Of a stretch of DNA of 64,000 bases, positions 1 to 10,469 are shown one piece after another. The notes under the pieces were generated by a model that saw only the letters and a program-made list of their open reading frames with translations, did not search any database and was not told the DNA's origin. A program made the position numbers and the translations under genes. The number at the start of each line of letters is the position of its first letter. Position 1 is the first letter of the stretch. Source of the stretch: Streptomyces sp. HPF1205 (GTDB lineage: Bacteria; Actinomycetota; Actinomycetes; Streptomycetales; Streptomycetaceae); the NCBI RefSeq assembly GCF_020400825.1, contig NZ_JAINVH010000039.1, positions 16,590 to 80,589 of the forward strand, given 5' to 3'.

Positions 1-1223
1 AGCGTCGTGGCGTCGGCGCCGCCGCTGTCGGCGACCGCGGGCACCTCGGGCAGCACACCGTGGAAGACCATCGACGTGCTGAACGAGCTGATGCCGGTCA
101 GCACCTTCAGGGGGCCGCGGGAGGAGACGTAGGTCTGCGGCAGCGGACTGCCGGAGGCGAGGTAACGCCACTGGTGCGGCAGCAGCGCGGCGACCGTGCC
201 GGTGGCCGTGCCCTCCATCGCGGTGGTGGTGTACCGGTAGGTGGTGGTGACCGTGCTGCTCGCCTCGTCGTAGCCGTACGAGACGGTGGTGCCGGTGACG
301 TGGTCGTAGGCGTACTTCGCGTACTCGGCGGCCAGCGCGGCCCGGTCGGAGGCCGGGGTGGACGGCGTGGTCGGCAGCACCGCGACGGAGAAGTAGTCCT
401 TGCCGGCAAGTGAGGAGCCGATGGTGGAGCCGTCGACGGTCCACGTGGCGCCGGTCGGGGCGAAGGCGAGGTAGTCGTGTCCGTTGACGGTGTAGCCGAT
501 GGTGGCACCGGAGTGGGACCACACGCTCACGGCGGCGCCGGAGGCGCCCTGGATCCGCGCGTCGCCACCCGAGGCGCGGAAGTAGGCGAACGGCAGGCCC
601 GAGCCTATGGTGGCCCGCAGGGTGTGCGCCCCGTCGCTGAGCAGCGGGCTGACGGTCCAGTCGCTCCAGTCGTCGACCTTCACCTCGGGCGCCGCGAGGC
701 CCGCGACCCCGACGACAAAGTCCTCCGCGTAGTTGTAGTGGTACTCCCCGACGCCCGTGCCGCTGCCGGAGATCGTGGGGGTGGTGCTGTACGAGACGCC
801 GAGGCCGGCCGACTGGGCCCGGAAGCCGAGCGGCTGGGCGAACAGCGGCTCGCCGTAGGCGCAGTTGGTGCGCTTCCACAGGATCGACGTCCACCAGTCG
901 TTGGTGGGCACCGCTCCTGACGGAGCGTTCGAGGTCACCCAGTGGCGCGGGTTCGTGGAGATGTCGGCGCAGCCGGACGGCAGCGGGCCCGGCGGTGTCG
1001 TGGTGTAGCTGCCCTGGCCCACCTGACCGGTCGTTCCGGCGGTCGCGGCGTGCGCGGTGAGCACGGCCAGCGTGGCACCGAGCAGGGCGACCACCACCGC
1101 GAGGACGGCGCCGCGCGAGCGGCGGGAGGAACGCCGGGCCCGGACCCGCGGCGCGTCCGGACGGGCACCTGGCGGTCCGCTGCGACCCGCCGCTCCGGGC
1201 GGCGGGTGACTCGCTGAGAGCAT
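1..1223 (-). CDS. GH81 endo-beta-1,3-glucanase, secreted (C-terminus outside window)
   Basis: Family 81 enzymes cut beta-1,3-glucans such as laminarin internally, outside the cell. The 407 visible residues begin at ATG 1223-1221, preceded by GGAGATCCC. An Arg-rich n-region and a hydrophobic stretch (about residues 40-62) form a Sec-type signal peptide. The mature part has typical family motifs: PTNDWWTSILW near residue 102, AQPLGFRAQ near 123 and LLPHQWRY near 360. The catalytic Glu residues lie further C-terminal and are not in the window, so activity cannot be judged. It is divergent from the sugar-binding lipoprotein gene at 1789, and a LacI-type operator (1475-1488) lies between them. I infer that it releases the oligosaccharides imported by the next genes. 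Family call is firm; substrate is inferred. Confidence 0.85.
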   Translation of the reverse strand, partial: MLSASHPPPGAAGRSGPPGARPDAPRVRARRSSRRSRGAVLAVVVALLGATLAVLTAHAATAGTTGQVGQGSYTTTPPGPLPSGCADISTNPRHWVTSNAPSGAVPTNDWWTSILWKRTNCAYGEPLFAQPLGFRAQSAGLGVSYSTTPTISGSGTGVGEYHYNYAEDFVVGVAGLAAPEVKVDDWSDWTVSPLLSDGAHTLRATIGSGLPFAYFRASGGDARIQGASGAAVSVWSHSGATIGYTVNGHDYLAFAPTGATWTVDGSTIGSSLAGKDYFSVAVLPTTPSTPASDRAALAAEYAKYAYDHVTGTTVSYGYDEASSTVTTTYRYTTTAMEGTATGTVAALLPHQWRYLASGSPLPQTYVSSRGPLKVLTGISSFSTSMVFHGVLPEVPAVADSGGADATT

Positions 1224-1280
1224 GAGGGATCTCCTGTGGGTGGGGGGCGCGCAGGCCGTACCCGGCCTGGCGGATGGATG

Positions 1281-1394
1281 TGCGCGGGTGGACATGCGCG
1301 GGTTGACCTGGACGTGCGCGGGTTGACCTGGACGTGCACGTGCGGACCTGAACGTGGGCCGGTTGACCTGGACGTGCACGTGCGGATGACCGCG
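1281..1394. repeat. About five tandem 20-bp repeats upstream of the GH81 gene
   Basis: Units of 20 bp start at 1295, 1315, 1335, 1355 and 1375, with a partial unit at 1281. The first two full units are identical (TGCGCGGGTTGACCTGGACG); the others keep the GACCTGGACG or GCACGTGCGG part. The array lies between the GH81 start and the operators, in DNA with no convincing gene. Role unknown; an activator-binding array or a simple minisatellite are both possible. Confidence 0.8.
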
Positions 1395-1474
1395 TGCGTG
1401 GCGGATCCGTGCCGCGGGAGCCGGCGCATCAGGCCGGACCGAGGACGGCGCCCTTGGCAGCACCGGGGCCTTTT

Positions 1475-1488
1475 TGAGAGCGCTTTCA
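1475..1488. promoter_or_regulatory. LacI-family operator candidate
   Basis: TGAGAGCGCTTTCA, a near-palindrome with the CG-centred core of LacI-type operators, about 250 bp upstream of the GH81 gene. It matches the sites at 1715-1739 and 6815-6828, so the repressor encoded at 6912 is the likely ligand. Confidence 0.7.
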
Positions 1489-1714
1489 GAACAGGGAGGC
1501 TAGGGACCCCTTCCGCGCGGTGTCAACAGGCGTGCACGGGCCGCGAGTCGGACCGCCCGCCGCCCGCCCCCCGCGGGCCATCCACCCGGGACGGACCGCC
1601 CTCTCGTCGATCCGCCCTCGCACCGGACCGCGAGACCGGGGGGCTTGACGCATCCGTTACGCGATGGGCCCTTGACGGGACCGCGGAGGTTGCGGAAACT
1701 CTCAGCACTGCTCC

Positions 1715-1739
1715 TGAGAGCGCTCTCAGAGCGCTCTCA
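1715..1739. promoter_or_regulatory. Two overlapping LacI-family operators before the importer genes
   Basis: TGAGAGCGCTCTCA (1715-1728) is a perfect 14-bp palindrome. TCAGAGCGCTCTCA (1726-1739) overlaps it by 3 bp, with centres 11 bp (one helical turn) apart. The pair ends 49 bp before the lipoprotein start codon, in position to block its transcription. Confidence 0.8.
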
Positions 1740-1788
1740 GGACTCGCACACCGCACTCTCCGTCCCGAAGCCTTTGGGAGGCTCCCCC

Positions 1789-3159
1789 ATGCCCTTTTCC
1801 CGAGCCGTCAGAGCTCTCGGATCCGTCAGAGCTCTCGGATCCGCCAGAACTGCCAGAGCCGTCGGGCGACCCGCCCTCAGGCTCGGGGCGGTCGCGGTCG
1901 CCGGCGCCCTCCTCGCCGCCTGCGGTTCCGGCTCGTCCGGATCATCGGGGTCGTCCGCCGACGGCGGCGGCGGCAAGGTGACGCTGACGATCGATCTGTT
2001 CGGCACGTTCGGCTTCAAGGAGGCGGGCCTGTACGCGGATTACGAGAGGCTCCACCCCAACGTCACGATCAAGGAGTCCAGCACCGAGAACGAGGCCGAC
2101 TACTGGAAGGCCCTGCAGACCCGTCTCGCCGGCGGCGGCGGACTGGCGGACATCCAGGGCATCGAGGTGGGCCGCATCGCCTCGGTCACCCAGCAGCAGG
2201 CCGACAAGTTCACGGACCTGAACACCTTCGGCGCCGCAAGCCTCAAGAACGAGTGGTCACCGGCCAAGTGGTCGGCGGCCACGACCACCGACGGCCGCAC
2301 GCTGGGCCTGGGCACCGACATCGGCCCCGAGGCGATCTGCTACCGCACCGACCTGTTCAGGCAGGCCGGCCTGCCGACCGACCGGGACGTGCTGGCCCGC
2401 AGGTGGGCCACCTGGGACGGCTATCTGGAGCTGGGCAGGCAGTACCAGGCGAAGGCGGGCGCCAAGAGCCACTGGATGGACAGTGTCGGCAGCCTGTACT
2501 CGCTGATCACCGGGCAGCAGAAGGAGCGTTACTACGACGCTTCAGGAAAGCTGGTCTACAAGGACAACCCGGCCGTCAAGGCCGCCTGGGACACCTCGGT
2601 CAAGGCCGCCCAGGAGGGCTTGAGCGCCAAGCTCGCCCAGTGGACTCCGGCCTGGAACGAGGCGTTCAGCAGCGGTTCCTTCGCCACCATCGGCTGCCCC
2701 GCGTGGATGCTGGGGTACATCAAGGGCCAGGCCGGCAGCGCCGGCCAGGGCAAGTGGGACGTCGCCCCGCTCCCCGGCGGCGCCGCCGGCAACTGGGGCG
2801 GCTCGTACCTGACCATTCCCAAGAGCTCGCCGCACGCCAAGGCGGCGTACGACCTCGTGCAGTGGCTCACGGCGGCGCCGCAGCAGGAGAAGCTGTTCAG
2901 GAAACAGGGCAGCTTCCCGTCCAACCTCGGTGCCGTCAAGGCGGTCCAGGACGTCAAGGACCCCTACTTCAGCAACGCCCCGATCGGGCGGATCTTCGGC
3001 ACGGCCGCCCGGACCTCGCCCGTGCAGGTGCTGGGCGTGCAGGACAACGACGTGAACACGCAGATCACCAACGCGCTCGGCGAGGTCGAGCGCAGGGGCA
3101 CCGGCTCCGGCACCGCCTGGAGCCACGCGGAGAAGGGCATCCAGAACGCGGTCGGCTGA
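1789..3159 (+). CDS. Sugar ABC transporter solute-binding lipoprotein
   Basis: A 456-residue extracellular binding protein of the carbohydrate uptake family 1, which hands oligosaccharides to the membrane permeases. The start ATG 1789 has GGGAGG 8 bases upstream and lies just after the double operator; earlier in-frame starts would put the operators inside the gene. The signal peptide ends in a lipobox (LLAAC near residue 40) followed by a Gly/Ser linker, so it is anchored by lipid. The signal-peptide region holds an 18-bp perfect tandem repeat (1807-1842). It heads an operon with two permeases and a beta-glucosidase. By context the ligand is a beta-1,3-gluco-oligosaccharide; cellobiose or another beta-glucoside remains possible. 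Confidence 0.9.
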   Translation: MPFSRAVRALGSVRALGSARTARAVGRPALRLGAVAVAGALLAACGSGSSGSSGSSADGGGGKVTLTIDLFGTFGFKEAGLYADYERLHPNVTIKESSTENEADYWKALQTRLAGGGGLADIQGIEVGRIASVTQQQADKFTDLNTFGAASLKNEWSPAKWSAATTTDGRTLGLGTDIGPEAICYRTDLFRQAGLPTDRDVLARRWATWDGYLELGRQYQAKAGAKSHWMDSVGSLYSLITGQQKERYYDASGKLVYKDNPAVKAAWDTSVKAAQEGLSAKLAQWTPAWNEAFSSGSFATIGCPAWMLGYIKGQAGSAGQGKWDVAPLPGGAAGNWGGSYLTIPKSSPHAKAAYDLVQWLTAAPQQEKLFRKQGSFPSNLGAVKAVQDVKDPYFSNAPIGRIFGTAARTSPVQVLGVQDNDVNTQITNALGEVERRGTGSGTAWSHAEKGIQNAVG

Positions 3160-3385
3160 CGGCGCCGCCCCCTTCCCGGGTGGCGCGGAGGACCGCGTCC
3201 CGGCGCCGCCGGCCCCGCCCGGTCCCGGCCCGGACCCCGCGGAACGGCCGCGGAACGGCCGCGGACCGGCCCGATCCGACCGGGCCGCACCGGCCCCCTC
3301 GGCCCGCCGGCCCCGCCGGTCCTTCGCCCCCCCGGGCGCCCCCTCCGCCCGTCCCGCCCTGCCCCCTTCGACCGAAGGTCCCACC

Positions 3386-4333
3386 ATGACCCTGACCGCC
3401 ACCGCCCCGCCGCGGAGCGCGCGGCCACCGGCCCCCCCGCGCCGGCGCCTGGCCCGGATGGCGCCCTACGCGTACATCGCCCCGTTCTTCACGCTGTTCG
3501 CGGCCTTCGGGCTGTTCCCGCTGATCTACACCGCGTACGTCTCGCTCTACCGCGTCGAGCTCCAGACACCCGGGCAGATGCAGTGGCGGGGCCTGGGCAA
3601 CTACACCGCGCTCTTGGGCGATCCGTACTTCTGGACCGCGCTGCGCAACACCTTCACCATCGGCGTCATCTCCACCGTCCCGCAGCTGCTGATGGCGCTC
3701 GGCCTGGCCCACCTGCTCAACTACAAGCTGCGCGGCCGCACGTTCTTCCGCGTCGCCATGCTGCTGCCCTACGCCACGTCGGTGGCCGCGGCCACGCTGG
3801 TCTTCGCCGAGCTGTTCGGCCGCGACTTCGGGCTGGTCAACTACCTGCTGGGCCTGGCCGGCATCCATCCCGTGGACTGGCAGTCCGGCACGCTCGCCTC
3901 GCAGATCGCCGTGTCCACCATCGTGACCTGGCGCTGGACCGGCTACAACGCGCTGATCTACCTCGCCGGCATGCAGTCCGTCCCGGCCGAGCTGTACGAG
4001 GCCGCCGAGCTGGACGGCGCCTCCCGCTGGCGGCAGTTCCTGCACGTCACCGTGCCCGGACTGCGTCCCACCATCCTGTTCACCGTCGTGGTGTCCACCA
4101 TCGGCGCCACCCAATTGTTCGGCGAGCCCCTGCTGTTCGAGGGCAGCATCTCGGGCGGCATCTCCCACCAGTACCAGACGCTCGGCCTGTACATGTACGA
4201 ACAGGGCTGGGGCTTCTTCCACCTCGGCCGGGCCGCCGCCACCGCCTGGGTGATGTTCCTGCTCATCGTGCTCCTGGTGCTGGGCAACACCGCCGTCGCC
4301 CGGCGCCGCGTCGGCAAGGAGGCCCGCCGATGA
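3386..4333 (+). CDS. Sugar ABC transporter permease, MalF type
   Basis: A 315-residue membrane subunit with about six transmembrane helices. The EAA loop that contacts the ATPase is visible as YEAAELDGASRWRQF near residues 205-220. GAAGG lies 7 bases before ATG 3386. The 226-bp gap after the lipoprotein gene has no gene; such a gap often lets the binding protein be made in excess of the permeases. It overlaps the second permease by ATGA. No ATPase gene is present, so the importer probably uses a shared MsiK-like ATPase encoded elsewhere, as known for streptomycete sugar importers. Confidence 0.9.
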   Translation: MTLTATAPPRSARPPAPPRRRLARMAPYAYIAPFFTLFAAFGLFPLIYTAYVSLYRVELQTPGQMQWRGLGNYTALLGDPYFWTALRNTFTIGVISTVPQLLMALGLAHLLNYKLRGRTFFRVAMLLPYATSVAAATLVFAELFGRDFGLVNYLLGLAGIHPVDWQSGTLASQIAVSTIVTWRWTGYNALIYLAGMQSVPAELYEAAELDGASRWRQFLHVTVPGLRPTILFTVVVSTIGATQLFGEPLLFEGSISGGISHQYQTLGLYMYEQGWGFFHLGRAAATAWVMFLLIVLLVLGNTAVARRRVGKEARR

Positions 4334-5244
4334 CCGTACTCGCACCCGCGCGGCGCGCCCGCGGAACCGTCCAGGACCCCGGCCCGGCCCGCCGGCCCCG
4401 CAGGCCCCGCGGTGGCGGGGCGGGCGGCGGGCGGCACGGCGGCCCCCTCACGTACGCGGTCCTCGTCGTGGCGGTCCTGGTCTCGGCGTTCCCCTTCTAC
4501 TGGACGATCGTTGCGGCCACACGGTCCAACGCGGACCTGGCCGGCACCCCGCCGGCGCTGCTGCCGGGCGGCAACCTGGCGCACAACGTCGGCCAGGTGC
4601 TGGACCAGGCCGACATCGGCAAGGCCCTGCTGAACTCGCTGATCGTCTCCGGTTCCGTGACGGTGGGGACCGTGCTGTGCTCCACCCTGGCCGGATTCGC
4701 CTTCGCCAAGCTGCGTTTCCGGGGGCGGGGCGCGCTGCTCGCCCTCACGGTCGGCACGATGATGGTGCCGCCGCAGCTGGGGGTGATCCCGCTGTTCATG
4801 GTCGTCGCGAAGCTGCACTGGGCGAACCAGCTCCAGGCGGTGATCCTGCCGGGACTGGTGTCCGCGTTCGGCGTGTTCTTCATGCGCCAGTACCTGGTGC
4901 AGACACTGCCCGACGAGCTGATCGAGGCCGGCCGGGTCGACGGCGCCTCCACCGCGCGGATCTTCTGGAGCATCGTCGTCCCCATCGCGCGGCCCGGCAT
5001 GGCGGTGCTGGCGATCCTGACGTTCATGGCCTCGTGGAACGACTTCTTCTGGCCGATCATCGCCCTCACCTCGCAGAACCCGACCGTGCAGGTCGCCTTG
5101 CGGCAGTTGGGCGGCGGGTACGTCCACGACCAGTCGGTCATCATGGCCGGCACCCTGCTCGGCACCCTGCCCGTGCTGCTGGTCTTCGGCCTGCTGGGCC
5201 GGCAGATCGTGGGCGGCATCATGCAGGGCGCCGTGAAGGGGTAG
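4330..5244 (+). CDS. Sugar ABC transporter permease, MalG type
   Basis: A 304-residue partner permease. ATG 4330 overlaps the stop codon of the first permease (ATGA), which implies translational coupling. The first 35 residues are rich in Arg, Gly and Pro; six hydrophobic helices follow. The EAA loop appears as LIEAGRVDGASTARIFW near residues 197-213, and the segment ASWNDFFWP near residue 235 is typical of MalG-type subunits. With the preceding permease it forms the channel that imports the sugar bound by the lipoprotein. Confidence 0.9.
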   Translation: MTVLAPARRARGTVQDPGPARRPRRPRGGGAGGGRHGGPLTYAVLVVAVLVSAFPFYWTIVAATRSNADLAGTPPALLPGGNLAHNVGQVLDQADIGKALLNSLIVSGSVTVGTVLCSTLAGFAFAKLRFRGRGALLALTVGTMMVPPQLGVIPLFMVVAKLHWANQLQAVILPGLVSAFGVFFMRQYLVQTLPDELIEAGRVDGASTARIFWSIVVPIARPGMAVLAILTFMASWNDFFWPIIALTSQNPTVQVALRQLGGGYVHDQSVIMAGTLLGTLPVLLVFGLLGRQIVGGIMQGAVKG

Positions 5245-5326
5245 CCGCCGGCGCGCTCCACGACGGCCCCCCACCCGGGACCGGCCCTGATCACCCACGT
5301 TTCGCAACGACCACGACGGAGCCCTC

Positions 5327-6730
<1,404 letters not shown>

Positions 6731-6814
6731 TGCGGTGTCCGCAGGGGAGGGTGCCCGGGGCGGGCCCGGCGGCGCGGCCGTGCGGGAAGGGCGGCGGGTA
6801 GAATACCGGGCAGG

Positions 6815-6828
6815 TGAGAGCGCTCTCC
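6815..6828. promoter_or_regulatory. LacI-family operator before its repressor gene
   Basis: TGAGAGCGCTCTCC matches the sites at 1475 and 1715 and lies 84 bp before the repressor start codon, just after a possible -10 box TAGAAT (6799-6804). This suggests that the repressor controls itself. Confidence 0.7.
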
Positions 6829-6911
6829 GTCCTTGTCGCCCCTCCACCGCCTCCGCCCGGGCAGCCCGGGCCGCCGCGGGGCAACCACACCGTCCCCGAG
6901 AGGAGCGTTCC

Positions 6912-7961
6912 TTGTCCGACCCGATCCCCGCGCGCCGCCCCACGCTGGAGGCCGTCGCCGAACGGGCTGGCGTGTCCCGGGCGACCGTCTCCCGTGTCGT
7001 CAACGGGGGCAGCGGGGTGCGCGGACCCCTGGCGGCGAAGGTCCGCCGCGCGGTCGAGGAGCTGGGGTACGTGCCGAACCAGGCGGCACGCACCCTGGTC
7101 ACGCGGCGCACGGGGGCGGTCGCCGTCATCGCCGCCGAGCCGGAGGCCACGGTCTTCACCAACCCGTTCTTCGCCGAGCAACTGCTCGGCATCAGCCGCG
7201 AGCTGGCGCACAACGACCGCCAGCTGGTGCTGCTGCTGACAGAGCGGGCGGCCGACTACGAGCGGGTGGGCCGCTACCTCGCCGGCGGCCACGTGGACGG
7301 CGCCGTGCTGTTCTCCCTGCACAACGACGACCCCCTGCCGGACATCGTCCGGCGGGTGGGGATCCCGACCGTCTTCGGCGGCCGGCCCGGATGGCCGGGG
7401 GCGGAGGCGGACCGCTCCATCGTGTACGTCGACTCCGACAACCGCGGCGGCGCCCGCGAGGCCGTACGCCACCTCGTCTCGCTTGGACGCCGCCGGATCG
7501 CCACGATCACCGGGCCGATGGACCAGGTGGCGTCCGTGGACCGGCTCAGCGGCTACTACGACGTGCTGATGGACGCGGACCCGCGGCTGGTCGTGGAAGG
7601 CGACTTCACCGAGGCGGGCGGCGCGCGCCGCATGACCGAGCTGCTGGACCGCGCCCCCGGCGTGGACGGCGTGTTCGTCGCCTCGGACCTCATGGCCGCG
7701 GGCGCGCTGCGGGTCCTGCGGGAACGCGGACGCCGCGTGCCGCAGGACGTGGCGGTGGTGGGCTTCGACGACATGGCCAAGGTCGCGGAGCTGACCGACC
7801 CGCCGCTCACCACGGTCCGCCAGGAGATCGAGGAGATGGGCCGGCTGATGGTGCGGCTGCTGCTGCGCGGGCTCGACGAGCCGGTGGACGCGGGCGGCGT
7901 CGGCCGTCCGCTGTCCTCCCGGATCATCTCGACCCGGCTGGTCCGCCGCGACACGGCCTGA
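6912..7961 (+). CDS. LacI-family repressor of the beta-glucan locus
   Basis: A 349-residue regulator of standard LacI length. The N-terminal helix-turn-helix and hinge are clear (TLEAVAERAGVSRATVSRV; ELGYVPNQAARTL), followed by a periplasmic-binding-protein-like sugar-sensing domain with GFDDMAKVAELTDPPLTTV near the end. The start is TTG 6912, with AGGAG 6 bases upstream; no ATG gives a full domain with a good ribosome site. It follows the beta-glucosidase gene but has its own operator and probably its own promoter. Three near-identical palindromes in this locus form its likely regulon. The inducer is probably a short beta-glucan oligosaccharide; this is inferred from context. Confidence 0.9.
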   Translation: MSDPIPARRPTLEAVAERAGVSRATVSRVVNGGSGVRGPLAAKVRRAVEELGYVPNQAARTLVTRRTGAVAVIAAEPEATVFTNPFFAEQLLGISRELAHNDRQLVLLLTERAADYERVGRYLAGGHVDGAVLFSLHNDDPLPDIVRRVGIPTVFGGRPGWPGAEADRSIVYVDSDNRGGAREAVRHLVSLGRRRIATITGPMDQVASVDRLSGYYDVLMDADPRLVVEGDFTEAGGARRMTELLDRAPGVDGVFVASDLMAAGALRVLRERGRRVPQDVAVVGFDDMAKVAELTDPPLTTVRQEIEEMGRLMVRLLLRGLDEPVDAGGVGRPLSSRIISTRLVRRDTA

Positions 7962-7977
7962 GCGGCGGGCCGCCGCT
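7961..7977. terminator. Hairpin between convergent genes
   Basis: A 7-bp perfect stem (AGCGGCG/CGCCGCT) directly at the end of the repressor gene, facing the convergent tspO gene. There is no T tract, as is common in streptomycetes. Confidence 0.5.
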
Positions 7978-8037
7978 TCCGGGTGTCCACGACCGCCCGG
8001 GACGCGCCGCGGGCCCGCGAAGGCGGCCGGATCCGGT

Positions 8038-8544
8038 TCAGCGGTTGCGGCGGACGATCGAGGCGTTCAGCGCGGTCGCGAAGCAGCACCAGGCCGCGTA
8101 CGGCAGCAGGACGCGGGCCGCCGCGCGGTCGGCGCGGGCGGTGCGGCGCAGCAGGTCGGCGTTGCTCAGGTCGAGCAGCAGGGTTCCGGCGAGACCGGCG
8201 GCCGGGCTGCGGCGGGCGAAGAACAGCCAGTTCCAGCCCGCGTTCAGCGCCAGGTTGACCGCGAGGCTCCCGCCGATCCCCCGGCGCCGGGAGGCGTCCT
8301 CGGCCCGGCCGAGCGCGCGCCCGGCGGCGTACGCGATCGTGGCGTACAACGGCGTCCACACGGCGCCGAACGCCCATGGCGGCGGCTGCCAGTCCGGCTT
8401 GCGCAGCGCGCGGTACCAGGCGCTGTCCGCGTCGACGGCCGTGGCGCCCAGCCCGGCCGCGACGGCGACGGCGGCCCCCGCCGCTCCGTACCGCACCCAG
8501 GCGCGGGGCCGAGGGGCGTCGTCGTATCCGTGGTGAGGACTCAT
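8038..8544 (-). CDS. tspO: TspO/MBR (CrtK-type) membrane protein
   Basis: A 168-residue protein with about five transmembrane helices. The Trp/Pro-rich TspO signature is present (KPDWQPPPWAFGAVWT near residues 50-65; LNAGWNWLFF near 105; PYAAWCCFATALN near 150). TspO proteins bind tetrapyrroles and in purple bacteria (as CrtK) affect carotenoid and photosynthesis gene expression. It lies downstream of crtY and crtU on the same strand, separated from crtU by 362 bp, which fits a carotenoid link. ATG 8544 is preceded by a weak ribosome site, so the start is less certain than the family. Its exact role here is unknown. Confidence 0.85.
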   Translation of the reverse strand: MSPHHGYDDAPRPRAWVRYGAAGAAVAVAAGLGATAVDADSAWYRALRKPDWQPPPWAFGAVWTPLYATIAYAAGRALGRAEDASRRRGIGGSLAVNLALNAGWNWLFFARRSPAAGLAGTLLLDLSNADLLRRTARADRAAARVLLPYAAWCCFATALNASIVRRNR

Positions 8545-8906
8545 ACGCGTACGGGTGCCCGGTGGGGGGTGCCCCACACGGCGGCGGGAACGGTACGGCG
8601 GCGGCGCCGCCGCGGGAGCCGGGGCGGAACCGGCACGCTGCGGGCTCGGCGGCGCCACGACGCACAGGGTGACACGGCCGGGAGCGGCGATCGCGCCACC
8701 GGCGGCCGTGCCGCGGGGCGGCGAACCGCGCGGGGCCCGGCCTTCGCCACGCCTCACCCGGCAGGGCGGGAGGACGGTCGCACGGCGCCCGGCAACCCGG
8801 CGGACGGACGGCGCCGCCCCGACACCGCGCACCCGCCACCGCACGACCGGCCCGGCCGCCGGCCCGGCCGCCGCCCCGGCCCGCGCCTCGTCCGCCCAAG
8901 GGGCCG
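8545..8906. other. Non-coding gap between crtU and tspO
   Basis: 362 bp of low-complexity, very GC-rich DNA. A reading frame is open through it but shows no family motif or ribosome site. I see no promoter or terminator that I can defend. Confidence 0.4.
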
Positions 8907-10469
8907 TCACGTGCCGCCGGCCGCCCGTACCGCCCACCGCGGGAGCGGGCCGCAGCCGCCGTCGGGGACCGTCCACAGCGGGTGCCCGCGCAGCCGCCAG
9001 CGTTCCAGCAGCGCGTTGGCGGCGAGGAAACCGCTGGTGGCCGCCCGTTCCATCAGCGCCACCGGCAGGTTCGTGCGTACCGTGTCCCCGGCGACGACCA
9101 GGCCCGGGGTGGGGGTGCGCACTGCGGGGCGGTCGCCGTACCCGCCGACCGGGAAGAGGGGGCAGTCGGCCCGCCACTCGTGCCGGGCGTCCACCACGCG
9201 GGCCGCGCGGGTCTCGGGGTAGACGCGGTGCAGTTGGTCCAGGAGTTCCTTGTGCCACCTTTCGCGGTCGGTGTCGCCGGGCAGCGCGTAGGCGTGCAGT
9301 TCCAGCACCGAGCCGCCGGTGCGCGCGGCCCACCGGGCTGCCTCGCCCTCCCACCGGTGCAGGACGCTGACGTTGTCCAGGGGGCCGTGTCCGGCCGTGC
9401 CCAGGAATCCGGGCCGGTCGCCGCGCACGGGACGGTCCAGCCACAGGCGGGAGACCAGGAACGGCGGGGCGGTGCGCAGCCGCGCGATCCGCTCGCGCCA
9501 GGGTGCGTCGCCGAGGGACGCGCAGGCCCCGACGAGGGCACGCAGCGCGCCCGGGTCCGCCGCCAGCACGACGGCGTCACAGGGTTCCTCCGTGCCGCCC
9601 GCGGCCACCGTGAAGCCGCCGCCGGGCAGCGCCGTCACCGACTCCACGGCCGTCGAGGTGGCCACTCGCGCCCCACGGCGGGCCAGATAGGCGGCGAGCG
9701 GGTCCCACAGGGCCCGGGGGAACGGCTCGGCGGGCACGTCGAACAGCAGGCCCTCGGCCGAGCCGAGGAAGTAGATGTGGAACATCAGCGCCATCTCCGC
9801 CGCGGACAGGGTCCCGGGGTCGGCGAAGAAGCTGCGGGAGAAGACCTCGAAGGCCAGGTGCCGGGCCGCCGCGGGGAAGCCGATCGCCTCCAGGAAGTCG
9901 TGCGCGCTGGTCCCGTCCAGCTGCTCGTACACCTGCGGCACCCGTACGTCGAGCAGCGGGAGCGCGGCCCGCGCGTTCATCCGGGCCAGGTCGCGCAGCC
10001 GGAAGGAGGGGCTCAGCGCGACGAAGCCGAGCGCGCTGAACGGCGGCGTGCGCGGTACGTGCCGGAAGCTGTCGCGGGCGCCGGCGGCGTGCCGCAGGGG
10101 GTAGTCGGGCAGGGCGGTCAGGCGGGACAGGGCGGGGTCGCAGCGGCGCAGCAGGGCACGCAGGTTGTAGTACTGGCGGAAGAACGCGTGGAAGCCCCGG
10201 CTCATCGTCACGGTGCTGCCGTCCGCGAGCCGGGTCGGCCATCCGGCCAGCCGGCCGCCGAGTGAGGACCCGCGCTCGTACACGGTGACCCGTACCCCCC
10301 GCTCGGCCAGCGCGGTGGCCGCGGCCAGCCCCGCGATGCCGCCGCCGACGACCACGGCGTGCGGTGGGCGGTCGGCGTCCGCGCGCGCGGCTCCGGGGAG
10401 CGCGGGGATCAGCCGGGCCCGCCGGTCCCGGCCGGGGCGGGGCGCGGGGCGCCGGGTGCCGTTCGTCAT
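8907..10469 (-). CDS. crtU: Carotenoid aromatising desaturase/methyltransferase-type flavoprotein CrtU
   Basis: A 520-residue FAD amine-oxidase-like protein. CrtU converts the beta-rings of beta-carotene into the methyl-shifted aromatic rings of isorenieratene. The dinucleotide-binding motif VVVGGGIAGLAAATALAERG lies near residues 39-58, followed by the second FAD region YERGSSLGGRLAGW. SRGFHAFFRQYYNLRALLRR and the C-terminal GLVVAGDTVRTNLPVALMERAA are characteristic. ATG 10469 has GGAGGA in good position. It follows crtY on the same strand after 292 bp. Known streptomycete clusters have a methyltransferase-like gene, crtT, between crtY and crtU; none is seen here. That gap holds only short GGGATC repeats. 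Confidence 0.88.
   Translation of the reverse strand: MTNGTRRPAPRPGRDRRARLIPALPGAARADADRPPHAVVVGGGIAGLAAATALAERGVRVTVYERGSSLGGRLAGWPTRLADGSTVTMSRGFHAFFRQYYNLRALLRRCDPALSRLTALPDYPLRHAAGARDSFRHVPRTPPFSALGFVALSPSFRLRDLARMNARAALPLLDVRVPQVYEQLDGTSAHDFLEAIGFPAAARHLAFEVFSRSFFADPGTLSAAEMALMFHIYFLGSAEGLLFDVPAEPFPRALWDPLAAYLARRGARVATSTAVESVTALPGGGFTVAAGGTEEPCDAVVLAADPGALRALVGACASLGDAPWRERIARLRTAPPFLVSRLWLDRPVRGDRPGFLGTAGHGPLDNVSVLHRWEGEAARWAARTGGSVLELHAYALPGDTDRERWHKELLDQLHRVYPETRAARVVDARHEWRADCPLFPVGGYGDRPAVRTPTPGLVVAGDTVRTNLPVALMERAATSGFLAANALLERWRLRGHPLWTVPDGGCGPLPRWAVRAAGGT

Noticed and set aside
1236..3389. 717-residue open frame over the lipoprotein gene
   Set aside because: It is in another frame, Arg/Gly-rich, with no motif. 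The lipoprotein frame has lipobox and ribosome site.
8038..9444. Extended TspO frame reaching into crtU
   Set aside because: The extension is Pro/Arg/Ala-rich and runs antiparallel in frame register to crtU codons; TspO homology begins only at the ATG 8544 part.
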